From: Trichosporon coremiiforme
Taxonomy: Eukaryota > Basidiomycota > Tremellomycetes > Trichosporonales > Trichosporonaceae
Assembly: GCA_039545355.1 (NCBI GenBank)
Contig: BCJJ01000009.1
Coordinates: forward strand, 496,023 to 560,022
Reading direction: 5' to 3'
Length of the DNA stretch: 64,000 nucleotides
A program made the position numbers and the translations under genes. The stretch's first letter is position 1; the number at the start of each line of letters is the position of its first letter. Shown here piece by piece: positions 47,710 to 59,521 of this stretch. The notes under the pieces were generated by a model, which did no database searches, was not told where the DNA came from, and saw only the letters and a list, made by a program, of their open reading frames with translations.

Positions 47710-50700
47710 CTACTGACCCAAGCACAGCTCCTCGCCGACGAGTTCGAGCGCGCGCCGCGCCAACTCGCGCGCAGACACCTCGACCATGTCCTCGTCCCCC
47801 CTCTCCCCTCTGTCCCGGCCAATATCGCCATTGACGTCCATGCTTTGTCTCGGCGCAGCCTCGTTGTCGAGCCCGCTCAGCCCCGCGTCATCAGCCACAT
47901 CCTTCCCGAACAACCTGTAGTACTCGGGCGGCGTGACCCACATACTCGGCGCGGACGGGACGAATGCGAGTTGCAGGAGAAGGGGATAGTACGCGAACAA
48001 GTGGGCTCGGGGCGACCGGGCCGCGGCGGCTTGTAATGGTGTCGCGGCCCCGTTCTCCTGCTCACCCCCCTCCTTGGGAGCATTCGCGTCGCTCGCCTCG
48101 CTCGCACCCCACATACTCATAGTCACGAGATGTGTGAGCACATACAGCAGCTCGTCCTCGCGTACCCTGTTTGTCAGCTTTAAGCTCTTCCAGTACACAG
48201 CTACTCACCTCGAGAATGGCATCTGGCCGCGCAACTTTGCATCGTCCAGGAACTGGCGCAACGTCAGGTCGAACCGTTTCAGGACGGCCGGGGCGAAGAG
48301 CGCCGCGACGCGGCGGCTCGCGCCCTCGCTCTTGTCCTCGCTGGACTTGAGCGGCTCGCTTCGCTCGCGCTTCGCGCCCGCGACCAGCTGGTCGAACGCC
48401 CAGTACCGCACGCCCTCGCCTTCGTCGTTGACTGCCGGCGCTGTCGTGCCCCCGCTGGCCTCGACATCGTAGTGATACAGCAGCGACGCTCTCCGGAGTG
48501 TCTCTGCGAACCGCTCGACGACAGCAGGCTTTAGCCGCGGGTCGCGCAGTCGCGTGAAGACAGCCCCACGCATGTCGTTCAGGAGCGGTAGCACAAACTC
48601 CTCGTCGTCTGGCAGCGGTTGCTCGCCGCTGTCGGCTAGCAGCACGCCCGAGAACACGTCCATGATCGTGCCCCAGATGGCGTCGTAGCGCTCCTCGGAC
48701 AGGTCCTCGTCGAGACCCTTCACGACATGACCCAGCACGCCGACGAACGTCCGCATCGCGGTGCGCCAGAGCGGCTCGTCGGAGCCATACTTGCTCGCAG
48801 GGGGGCAGTCGTACTTCAGCTTGATAGGCAGGGAGAACGCCTTCAGGATTGCCTCGACCGTCTCGTCCTCGTACAGCGCCTTGTCAGCAGACACGGGGGC
48901 GAACACGTCGAGGATCTTGGGCATTGAGAACTTCGACAGCGCGACGTAGCTCAGTTTCGGGTTGCCGCTGCCCACGTACGCCAAGCTCGCGAACTCGGCC
49001 AGGTCGCAGAGCACGAGGTGAGCGCCGAGCTGGCTCGAGGCGACGAGCTCGGCCACGTCCTTCTGCAGGGGCGACATGACGTCCACGTCTGGGCGGTAGT
49101 CGGGCGACTTGGAATAGGTGACCAGCGAGCGGAGGATGTTTGAAAACTCCTTGAGCTTCTGGTCGTCCCACTCCAACTTTGCGTGGAGGAGCGAAGCGAC
49201 CTTGTTGAGCACGACGAGGTTGTCCTGTGTGTACGGGTCTTCGTGGGGGTCCTTCAGCGCGCGGCCGAGGGTGACAAACGTGTCCCACGATGGGGGGAGA
49301 AGCGGGCTGCCCTTATCCGCAACACTGAGGACACGCTCGAGGACACGCACGGCCGCCGTGCCGCACTTGCGCGGCTCGTTCGTCCAGCTCTTCACGAGGA
49401 GGTCGAGGAGATGCTGATACACGCCCTTGGCGTCGGAGAGTGCCATAATCTGTGGCAAGAACTGGCCGAAGATGTTGCCCACACTCGTGAGCGCGAGTAC
49501 CTGCGACTCGTCGCCCTGCATCGCCTCCATGAGCGGGAACACGACCTGGGCGAACACTTTGTCCCAGAGTTCTGGGCTCAGACTGGAACCATACAGTTCG
49601 ACGCAGCGGAAGAGCGTCTGCATGGCCGACGAGCGCACCTCCAGACGCTGGTCACGCGCGAGCGCTAACAGCTCAGTCAGGAGATACAGCCAGAGCTCCT
49701 TTGAGTCGCCCTGGACCGCGTCCGAAACGTTCCACAGCAAGCCAATCGCGTTCAGCGAGATGTTCACGTCGTCCGTTTGTCGCCCAAAGTATCCAAGACA
49801 TACGATGCACTGCCGCATCGCGTCTGCGTCGAGGCTCGACAGGAAATCGGTGCAGATCAGAGTCAGGGACGGGAACGCGATGCGCACGAGCGCCGCGTCG
49901 CCCTTGTGCGGCTGCGCGTCTTCTGGCCGCTTGCAGACGTAGTTGAGCATGTTGAAAATTGTCGGCCATCCGACCTCGAGACTGTGTCCCGAGGACTGGA
50001 GGATGTGGTTCAGCGTTTCGTAGCCCGTGCTTCGGACGTCGTAGTCGGTCGCGATCGTGTTCGAGATGGGGGCAACGTCGACAACCTTGGCGAGCACGTC
50101 AAAGATCTGATGCTGCACGCGCGCCTCGCATGCAGTCCGCAGAGACAGCTGCAGGAACTCGGCCAGCGTGTCTGACGCCTGGATGCGGATCGGCGACGGG
50201 GCCGTCGTGTGCCGCGCTACGGCGACGAGATGCTGCGTGATGACGCCCCAACCGACCTCGGGCGGTGACTGCACGAGGCGGTTCACGTTGAGCGTCGCGA
50301 CGTTGCGCAGCTTGGCAAGACCGAACGAGCGCTCAGAAGACTTGCTGCTGCTGCCGATACTGATGCCACTGGTCCGTCTTCGGGGCTCGCTAGATGGTCG
50401 GGGGAGGGTCTGCGCCGACGGGTTCTCCATGCCGATGACCTCGGCGCTGAGCTGACACAGCGCAGCGACGAAGACGGTGAACGCGGCGTCGTCGAGGTCG
50501 CGCGTGTTCTCGAATAGCTCGTTGACGGCGCCCTGGATCGACTCGGCGTCCAAGCCCTGTAACATGTCGGGCTTCGGGGCTGTCGGTTCGAGGGATGGCG
50601 ACTTGCTTGGGCTCACGGGCGACTGCACGTTTGGTTGTCGGCGGGGCACACGGGCAGCATTCAGGAGGTAGTTGGCGTTCTGAAGCGTCTCGAGCACATC

Positions 50701-52811
50701 GTGCCAGCCCGGCCCCATGCTGCCAGCAAGCAGCTGCGTGACCCCTATCAGACTCCGGAGGCACGCCAGGTTGCGCTCCGACAGCGAAGGCGGGCCCGTT
50801 GGACCACTGACCAGCGACTCGACGGTTAAAGATGCCTTTGGCGGGGAGTCCATGTACGACTGCATCGCGGACACGACCGTGGGCGGAACAGCACATCGCG
50901 CCAGCGTCTGGAGGAAAGCGTCCCGGGGCGTGCTGAGGTCGAGGGTTCCACACGCCACCGTAAAGTCCTGAAGCGCCGCAAGCACCTCGACGAACAGCTG
51001 GTCCGAGAGGTCGGTCGCGATACTGTACGACAGAGCGGCCAGTAGCGCCGGCCACGCGCTCTCCGCCAGTCCCTTGGACGTCTCGCGCGTCTCCTCTGAT
51101 CCTACTCCCGTGAAGATGCTCTCAGCGATGGCGCACAATGACTGCACCGCCAGGAGGTACACATACGTCTCCGGGAACACTGGCGGCTCGGCCTTGTCGT
51201 GCTGCTCAATCAGGCGCTGCTTCACTCCCGAGTGGGCTCCGAGTCCGACCGCCGTGGGTCCCGACATGGCGCTCGAGACGGCAGACGCCCCGAGCGTAGC
51301 CGCAGACGCAACCATGCCGATTCCCATGTCGAGGTAGCCCGAGTTGACGTGCTCGCTCGACGAGGCGGGGACGCCGAGCCCGTGCATCTGCGTTCCAACA
51401 CCGAGCAGTGCCGGCTTCTCGTTGACCAGATGCCCGAGCGCAGAGACGAGCTTGGCGAAGAGCTTCGTGCCGCCCGCCTTGTCGTACTGCGTCCAGATAT
51501 TCCGAAGGAGCGCCGGATCTCCAGAGATACCCCTCAGAATCTCGAGTGCGAGGACGTGCATCCACGGCGCGACCGTGTCCTTCTTCGCGGGCTGCTTCTC
51601 CTCGTCTGGATCCCCGGCGCCCAACCGAATGAGCGTGAGGAGGTATGTCTCGACCTCAGCTGAGAGCTGGTCGGCGTAGCTGCGGACGAGGACGTAGAGG
51701 AGGCGGCAGATGCGGAGCGCGACGGGGAAAGACGGCTTCTCGCCCTGCAACCGCAGAATTAGCGGGTGCAGCGAGTGGCGCAGGAGGTGCACGAGCTCGG
51801 GGTGCTTCTTGACGACGCCCTCGTATCCGCTCAGAATGGACTCGATGAGCTCGAGTCCAAACGTGCGCTGCAGCGACTGCAGCTTGAGCATGACAGGCTT
51901 CTCCTTCTCGCTCGAGGTCCACAGGCTCAAGCCCGATGCGGACGGCGCCGCAGCCGTCAGCACGCACAGGTCGCTCAGGATAAAGTATGCGTCCTTGACG
52001 GCGGGGGTGACCTGGACTTCCTCTGGCGGGTCGGAGGGAAGCGTGAGCGTCTCTGTCGGATCATCCTCGACGCTAACGCGGTCGAAGACGACCATGATCG
52101 CCTGCCGCAATGTCGCCGCTGCCGTTGAGGAGACGACGCTGACGCGGCTGTCCTGCAGCTTGAAGCAGAGCAGGAGCGCAGTGCCCAGCGTCTCCCCGTG
52201 CATGTCGGTGCAGTACGTGAGCATGCTAAGCAGCGTCTGCAGAATCTTGAGCTGGATGTCGACCGCTTGGCCCGAGACTGCGCCCAGCGTCTGGAGGACG
52301 CCCGGTAGGTGCTCAAGCGGCACGCCGCCAAGTGCGACTAGCCGCTGCAGCGCCGCTATGCTGATGCCGACGATCTTAGCGTTCTTCGTCTTGCACCCTA
52401 GCGTCATCGGAGCGAGCAGCTTGTCCGCGTTCGCGGCGAGAACGTCGCGCGACTGCGGGCCGGGCCGCAAGATCTCGAGTGCGACCTCGCCAGCCTGAGA
52501 GTCAGCGTGGACTGGGCTTGTCGCATAGCTGCACGCCACGCGCGGTAATGCAGCCGCCGATGATGCCGATGCTCAAACCACTTACATCCTTGACCTCATG
52601 ATTCCTCCGCTTGCTCTCTACGATGAGCTGCTGCAGTTCCGATACGAGGAGGTTGTGGTCCTGTCGGCGAAAGTCGTCGGTGCGTCAAGGTGGAGGTCCA
52701 GTCAGCCAACGTGTACCATCGAGGTTCGCAGCAGCAAATGGGACGCAATGAGGACGGCGGGAAAGCACAAGTCAGCACAATGCACACAAGCAGTAGTGTG
52801 GGACTCACCAT
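47710..52811 (-). CDS. MON2: MON2, Arf-GEF-like HEAT-repeat trafficking protein
   Basis: Four exons (52809-52811, 52586-52660, 48209-52494, 47710-48166) give 1606 aa, close to yeast and animal Mon2. The N-terminus MDHNLLVSELQQLIVESKRR is the start of the DCB domain shared with BIG/Sec7 proteins; HUS-like and HDS helical repeats follow through the 4.3-kb exon, and there is no Sec7 catalytic domain, as expected for Mon2. Mon2 scaffolds Dop1 and a flippase at trans-Golgi and endosomes for retrograde transport. The first coding exon is only ATG, so the start is less certain than the rest. The final exon (VREDELLYVLTHLVTMSMWG) is joined by a 42-nt intron. Regions near residues 640 and 700 are Ser/Pro-rich linkers. 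Confidence 0.93.
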
Positions 52812-53193
52812 GGCCGCTTGTGCGGCTCCGTATCTGGAAAGATAGTCGGTCTGGAGAGTGTTGTTGTGACGGGGCTGACGGCCGCGAGACTCGTGGCTAG
52901 CGCAGCTAGTGGCCAGGGGCTCCTGGCACGGACTTCAGCCTGACGCGGCGACTGACGGCACCGCACTGCGGGGTAGGGGGCAGATGCGTGTTATGTAATG
53001 TCATCACTGGACGGCGTCCTCAGACGGAAGCATTCTCGGTATGCTGGTCGCCACCACCCTGGCTGACGATAGGGCTCGCGGCCGGCGCGGCCGGCGCACG
53101 TCTATTATCGGCACGTGCCGAGCGTGCCTGCATAAATTGTTGTGACGCTCAAGAGTAGAGATTAACCAAGTTGCGATAACACACCCAACCACC
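52812..53193. promoter_or_regulatory. Divergent promoter of MON2 and FCY1
   Basis: 382 bp between two start codons. CATAAAT at 53131-53137 is a TATA-like element 57 nt before the FCY1 start. Confidence 0.4.
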
Positions 53194-53796
53194 ATGGCCG
53201 TCACCAAGGAGCAGTACCCCGAGTTCATGAAGATGTAAGCTACCGTTGACCGCGTGAAGCTGACTACAGCGCTCACGAGCAGGCGCTCAAGAGCCAGAGC
53301 GAGGGCGGCATTCCCATCGGGTGAGTGGAGGCTACGGCCAAGATAAGATGGACTGGGGCGCTAACCACCAGAGCCGCTATCGTCCACCTGCCCACCGGCA
53401 AGGTCCTCGCCAAGGGCCACAACCAGCGTGTTCAGCTTAACTCCAACATCCGCCATGGCGAGATGGACGCCCTTGAGAACCTCGGCCGCGTCGACGAGGG
53501 CGTCTTCCGCGAGTGCGCCATGTTCACCACCCTCAGCCCCTGCATTATGGTGAGTTGATCGGAGGGAAGTCCGAGCTGACGCCAAGTGCTCCGGTACTTG
53601 CGTTCTGTACAAGTTCCCCCTCGTTGTACTGGCCGAGAACGGGAACTTCCTCGGCGGTGAAGAGCTCCTCCGCGCCAAGGGCGTCGAGGTCGTCAACCTC
53701 CAGAACCCCGAGATCACCAAGATGATGTCCGACTGGATCGCTGGCCCCGTCGGCCAGAAGGTCTGGAACGAGGATATCGGCGAGGTTACCGCTTAA
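53194..53796 (+). CDS. FCY1: Cytosine deaminase
   Basis: Four exons (53194-53234, 53270-53320, 53372-53549, 53587-53796) give 159 aa; yeast Fcy1 has 158. It hydrolyses cytosine to uracil and ammonia in pyrimidine salvage. The zinc site is seen as HGEMDAL (His and catalytic Glu) and SPCIMCSGTC (two zinc cysteines), the second split by intron 3. Introns are 35, 51 and 37 nt; intron 3 ends in AAG rather than CAG. Conserved NSNIRHGEMDALENLGR and LYKFPLVVLAEN match fungal cytosine deaminases rather than tRNA or guanine deaminases. Loss of this enzyme class gives flucytosine resistance in yeasts. No signal peptide; a cytosolic dimer is expected. Confidence 0.95.
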
Positions 53797-53902
53797 GCGT
53801 AGCCATACGCACATTAGAGCTCCCGACGAGCGCATAGATAACACTAACCCTCAATGCATACAATCAACAATGTTCAATGGCCAAACCCGATTATCATACA
53901 CG

Positions 53903-55653
53903 TCAGTCCTCCATCATGAGCCATTCACGGCTGCCAACCTTGACCTTGTTGGGATCGTCGTCGTCGTCATCGCTCTCCTCCTTCAGCTTGCGTTTCGGTG
54001 GAGGAGGGGGAGGCGCAGCCTTTCCAGGACCGATACTCGTGTGCAGCGACTGAATCTTGAGCCGCTTCGACATACCAGTCGACCGCGCCCTCGGGAACTT
54101 GTTTAGTACGCTCGCCAGGTCGTTGCGTGCTGCAATGTCAGCTGAAGGTCGAAGACACAGCAATGGACATACCGGTCTTCCACTTGTAACCGTTTGGACC
54201 CGGGGTGCTAGGTTTGTCAGAGGAATTCGGCGTGCTTCTCGATGGCTGCAGAGGTCGCGCAACAGGTGTCGCAGGCGCGGGAGTGACCAATGTGCCAGAG
54301 CTAGCTGGCGCTGGTCCCGGTGTTGTCGGCTGGGCGGGAGACGATGATCGCACTGCAGCGCTCTGCGGCGCTTCCACGCTCTTGGTAGGCGAATGCGCTT
54401 TCCGCGGCGACTTCGACGGCTGCGGCTCAACGACCGCCTCGGCGGATGTCGGGATAGGTCTGATGGGAGAGATCGATTCCGTGCTAGTCACAGTGGCGGT
54501 AGGATGCTCAGTCACAGAGCGAGGAGGAGCAGGGTCAGGTCGCTCGGTAAGTTCCAACTGAGGCGATGGTCGGTGGGTCGACTGACTGGCACTCGACTGA
54601 CTGGTTTTGGTCTTGGTTGTCTTCGCCCGGGAATCGGCGGTCCGTTGCCGTTTCTTCTTAGGGTCCTCAGGAGGTTCGATCTCTCCGGCGTCGATCCGAC
54701 GCTGCAGCTCTGCCTTCTCCGCGGCCTCCCGAGCCTTCCTCTCGGCGCGTTTCCTCTTCCTCTCCGCGGCTGCTGCCGCCTCGTCCTCTTGCTTCTTCTG
54801 CACCCGTGCCGAACGTCGTCCGTTGGCGGACGCGACACTGCTCCCCGAAGCGGGGAACGGCTCGATCGACGAAGGCGGCAAAGGTGCTGGAGGGGGTAGG
54901 ATCGGCGCAGCACCCTCGTCTATAACGAGGCAGTCCTGCGTGTCTAAGAAGTCAAGGGGATCGCGAGAAGCCTCTCTCCTAGAGCGTGGAACTACGACCT
55001 CGACTAAAGATTGGCGGGGTTGTCTCCTACGAGGAGAATCGGGGCTAACAGGGTGTGAGTTTCGCGGCCGAATCGGTGTAGCTGGCCCCGAGAGGGGCAT
55101 TGACGTGGACGACATCGAGTTCGATGCTGTAACAAAGTCAGCTGAACACTCTCGTAAACTGAGCGGGCCGCAACCCCTGGAATGATCGCTTGTCGGCTAG
55201 AAAGGCATGATGAGAGGCCGGTTGCCTTGGACCAAGTTTGCGCCGAGGACACAGATAAAGAATCGGACGATGTCTCAAGGAGCCTGCCAGACCGAGGGCG
55301 GAGCGTGATCGTGCACATGCGCCCCTCAGCTGCACTCGCCTTCCCTCCGTCGGTGGCAATACTTCAGCGGCACGCGCTTCAGCGATGACGACGATCATTT
55401 GACCCTGCGTTCCGCGGATGCCCTTGCAGGACATTCCCCAGTGCTCACACACAAGACATGACTGATGGGAAGGTTAAGACTCACACTGGGCAGGGACGGC
55501 GAAAGGGGCAGCCGGACGGAGCTCGAGATCACGGCTGTCGGCGGTGGTGGCGCTGGAGAAGGTGTAGGGCGAAATATGGGCTAAGACGGCTGCTTGCTGA
55601 GAGGATAACTCTAAAGCTCGTTGGAGCTCTGCCTGTTCTCTGCGGAGAGACAT
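53903..55653 (-). CDS. Disordered nuclear protein, Ala/Lys-rich coiled segment, unknown function
   Basis: Three exons (55485-55653, 54173-55126, 53903-54129) give 449 aa. Exon 1 encodes MSLRREQAELQRALELSSQQ, which resembles a ubiquitin-interacting helix (ALELS), then joins in phase across a 358-nt intron; the ATG at 55115 is therefore internal. The middle is Ser/Pro-rich with a highly charged helix (EAAAAAERKRKRAERKA) and several lysine/arginine nuclear-localisation signals (PKKKRQRT). The last exon has RNDLASVLNKFPRARSTGM, a poly-Pro run, an acidic DDDDDD stretch and ends SREWLMMED, the best-conserved-looking part. I do not recognise the family; a chromatin or DNA-repair adaptor is conceivable but unproven. 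Confidence 0.8.
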
Positions 55654-58127
55654 GTGTGAGAAAGGAAATAGTGAGATGAGGTCAGCGGGTGAGGTCGTCA
55701 GTCACGGGTGGACGGAGGGAAGACGCGAAAGTAATGTGGAGGCCGAGGTTTGTCTGCCTGGCTGGGCCCGCTGGGCGGTTGAGTCAGTTGTTTGACGCGT
55801 CTGACTTTGTCCACCGTGCGACGAAGTCACGTGCATGTTTGGTTCTTGTTGAACCACGTGGAGGTGAAGGTGCGGATTCACGGAGATGCGCTCAGTGTCC
55901 GTAGCGTAGTGTCAGGCAGTGTGATCCGCACGGCCGTAGGATGTCAGCCAGTGGGTGAAACCGCAAGTCACGTTTTATCCGACGTTTCGCCTGGTAGCGC
56001 ATCGGATACACCGACCGGCGACCGGCCGAGCGGGCAGACTGCGTACCGGTAAGCGGCTGCGGCCACGCAACCAAACGGATGCGGGCAGGGAGCTCAGGAG
56101 CTTGATCAGGAGTGCGGGCAGCTGGGCAAGCCATAGGGCAAAACTGAGGGGCCACCCGGTCAGCAGGGCCAGCGCAGCGAATCCGGTTACGTCAGAGCTG
56201 CTGGCCGCCAAGGGAGTGACGAGAGGTCACATCCTTAGACGTCGTGCCTGATCTGCGAGTGGCATCAGCGCCGAGGGGAGATAATACGGTCTGTAACGCA
56301 CCCCTGAGATTCCGCCCCCGGTCCTCGCCACCATGTCATGACTATTCACCCCCGTCGACCCCAGTCAGATTTTTCATCCACTGAGTTTGCATCCAGCTCC
56401 ACAACAGCCGGCAAACTTGTGCGAAACGTCGGGCATGTCTACCTCTCTTCCTTAGCCTGTTAGCCAGTAAGATCGGTCCGATGCATTTCGGACACTGCCC
56501 GCACTTGCCGAAATTCCTCTTGACTCTGCCCGACCGCAGTCCGAGCACCCGAATCTGACCCAAATGCAACAGCCGGTCACCAAGATCTGATCGGGGGCTG
56601 ACTCTGGCTCAGCCACCTGACTGCCAGAGCTCGTCCATCTCGTCCATCTCGTCAAACGCCAGAATCCTCCCTGAAGGTCAGCTTGTATGGGGTTGAGACT
56701 CTCGCAAACCTTTTGCTGCGAGACCTGTCTGAGTCACCGTCCTCGACTGTCGTAGGACCCCATTGATACGATGCTTCAGCCTGTTTGGTTGTCTGTCTGA
56801 TACCTGGCGTTAAGGGCGCTCGAGCTGTGCGGTCTTGAGCGTCCCTGCTTCGTTTCGTGCCCTTCGCTAACTAGTATTTCTGGTGTCCTGGTGAACACCA
56901 TGCTGTTCGCAATTTGCTTTGCAGGTTGCGAACTCGATTAGCATTTCAGAGGTCCACGACACCATCAAATCGAATACTCGGTCAGCTGACTACTACTGCA
57001 TCGTATAGCCGGCCTTCACCCGAAATAGCTACGATGTCGGAAGTAGGGGACGTTTGCGACCCCCCGATCAGTAATCAGTAACTGTCCCGATCCGCACATG
57101 TCAGACTTTGTTAGGATCGCTCTGCTTTTCAGCGTTGGCAGCGCTCCAGTGGTGATGCAACTGCTCGGCGGGCCCGTTTGAGTTTCGTTCCTCCGGCGCC
57201 CCTAAGACAGATGAGCATTCTGCCAAAGGCGAAAGGGGTATGTGATATCGGTGGCTCGGAATCTGATGCAGAAGGCGTTCGCCGTGACGTGCCCCAGACT
57301 GGTTGCCCGTTGGGTTGTCAACAAAGGCAATTGAAGCAGACAGCAGCGAGGAGGACCCACGTGCCGCCGCCTTAGGGCCGGGCGTAGTGGTATGTAGAGA
57401 GTTGGAGAGCGAAGAGCAATGACAATGATGATGATGAGGGTGCCTGGTGCGTCAATCGGATCGGTTTCTCGGCGCGGTATTCTTCCGACTGCCCGCCACT
57501 GTTGCCACACTGTACGGTGGGCGGTCAGAGGTTTTGAGTGAGGAGGATGGGTGATGGATGACGAGTGGAGGGTGGTGCTTGCGTGTCGCATGGTTGGCTC
57601 CAGATACGGAAAAAGGGGCAGGATTTCTGGAGCCATTCAAGGTGCCGTGCCTTGCTGGAGAGCCCCAAGGTGGTGGTGGTGGTGTGGTGCGTCAGGCGAT
57701 GAGCCTTGCCAGGCGCCAGGCGGGCTAGGTCACCCGTAAGGCCGTAAGGGAGGTAGGGGCAACAGGGGTACAGGGTCGTAGGGGGATCGTAGGGGGATCG
57801 TAGGGGATCGCAGGGTCACTCGACAATCCGCCTCACTATCTCCGGGCAGCAACTTTGGTTCACTGAAGAGGCCCGTAGTACCGTAGTCCGCCCAGCGTGC
57901 ACGCCGTACGCCCGCCCGCACACCCGCGCGCAACGCCCTGCCCGAGCAGCACCTTGTCGCATGCATCGCACAACACCCTCCATACCACCATCTTCACTCC
58001 GCCCGACACCTCTCAGCGCCCCCGCCCCGCACACCGCACCACACCGCGCACCGCCGGCATTCCTCCCCCCGCCGTTCCTCCATTTCTTTTGCACAGAGTT
58101 CGTCCGAGCAGCCCTCTGTGCTTCTTG
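55654..58127. other. 2.5-kb interval without a supported gene
   Basis: Upstream of both flanking genes. No frame shows domains or consistent codon bias; a tRNA-like stretch near 55990 lacks a B box. Pyrimidine-rich, CACC-rich sequence from about 57900 forms the promoter of the next gene. Confidence 0.5.
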
Positions 58128-58134
58128 TATAAAA
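58128..58134 (+). promoter_or_regulatory. TATA box
   Basis: TATAAAA upstream of the gene ending at 59521, within CT-rich promoter sequence. Confidence 0.5.
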
Positions 58135-58723
58135 CAACCGGCCAACATGAGGTAGTCACCATTTACCCTCTCCTGTCCACTCACCACACCAAAACAAAGC
58201 CACCACCAAGTCGACCACTTGACCACTCCTCAACAACAACACTCAGCAGTGCTCTATACCTACCAACGACCACTACTACTTCTCGACGACTCCACTGCCC
58301 ACCACTCTCAGCAATAACCCGGCATCTCGCATATCTGCTGACTCGCCCCACCGCCCCATACTAGATCTCGGGCTTACCAACTTTTACGAGCGAGCTTCCC
58401 GCTGCCCCGCAAGCAGTTTACCTTCTCTTCGCATTATCGCGTAGCGTTTTTGGATCGGTCAATCTGCAAGTTTTTGGATCTTCTCCCCTGTTCATTAGCG
58501 CCATTCCAACCTTAGGCTCGTGCCTACTACACCGTTTTCAGACGCCACCATAGCCACTGCAACTGTCATCTCTAGCCCCGTGGAGAGCTCTTCCTCTGTG
58601 CTTTCCGAGGCTCTTCACCCCATCACCTCGCCGGAACACCGCGCCGGGCGCATCCTCATCTCGAACCTTAGGGCGCGATCACGCTCTCGTTCCCCCGTCA
58701 GGCGTGTTGGATTCCGCCGCACC

Positions 58724-59521
58724 ATGGTGTCCACCTACGACGCTGACCGCGACGAGGAGCGACCGGCACGGCGCAACAGCGTGACGCAGGAGCCGGTCAA
58801 CTACAACCATCTTAGCCACACCGGTTCCTCGTATGATCTGCACGGCTACGCCAAGCCCAACAACGGTGTCGCCGATCACCCCAGCCCCTCGGGCGGCTCT
58901 CAGCGCTCAGTCGGGGGCGAGAGCAACGCCTCCGGCTCTTCGGCCCGTAGCAGTGTCTCGGGAGCGTCCGGGTCATCGCGCCCGACGTCGCGGCAGAGCA
59001 TGAACTCGATCGCGCTCAACGGGCGCAACGAGCCATGGGCGCTGCAGTTCGAGCGCCTGCGCGACCGCCTTGAGGGCGCGCAGAGCCGCGACGAGAAGCT
59101 CGCCGCGATGGGCGCCTTCGTCCAGAGCCTGCCCCCCTTCTACGCCGAGGCAGCCCGCTACATGGCTGCGAGCGGCAAGCCTGTCAACGTCGACTCTCTG
59201 TACCACTACTTCCGCAAGCTCGACAAGACCTCATCTGCCGCTGCTGCTTCGACGAGCCCGAGCTCTTCGCGCCGCTCAAGCTCAACACCAAGCGACGGCC
59301 GCTCCCTGGCGCGCTCGCGCAAGGTTGGCGCCCTTGAGCCCGAATTTGGCGGTTTCTCGCCGTCTCGGCCGCAGATCGCCAACCTTCTCGTCGGCGAGCG
59401 CGAGCAGCTCGAGAAGCGTGACAAGCACGTCCGCAAGGATGTGCCCACGTCTGCAGCCCTGCCTGCCACCAAGGGCGATGCCCTCGAGACCGACGGCGGC
59501 ATCGAGACGACGCCGGCCTAA
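58724..59521 (+). CDS. Conserved-looking protein of unknown function (start uncertain)
   Basis: From the ATG at 58724 (context CACCATGG) the protein has 265 aa. The N-terminal half is Ser/Gly-rich; a folded region at about residues 103-170 reads PWALQFERLRDRLEGAQSRD...FVQSLPPFYAEAARYM and predicts helices; the tail is Ser-rich, then basic. The frame is open upstream to 58499 with coding-like base bias and an RS-like patch (RARSRSRSPVRR). An exon ATG-AG at 58147-58151 joined across 58152-58515 would fuse in phase as MRLVPTTPFSD, but its donor GTAGTC is weak and it lies only 13 nt after the TATA box. Family not recognised. Confidence 0.7.
   Translation: MVSTYDADRDEERPARRNSVTQEPVNYNHLSHTGSSYDLHGYAKPNNGVADHPSPSGGSQRSVGGESNASGSSARSSVSGASGSSRPTSRQSMNSIALNGRNEPWALQFERLRDRLEGAQSRDEKLAAMGAFVQSLPPFYAEAARYMAASGKPVNVDSLYHYFRKLDKTSSAAAASTSPSSSRRSSSTPSDGRSLARSRKVGALEPEFGGFSPSRPQIANLLVGEREQLEKRDKHVRKDVPTSAALPATKGDALETDGGIETTPA

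Noticed and set aside
55985..56060. tRNA-like stretch (GGTAGCGCATCGG)
   Set aside because: A D-arm-like core is present, but no anticodon arm, B box or acceptor pairing follows.
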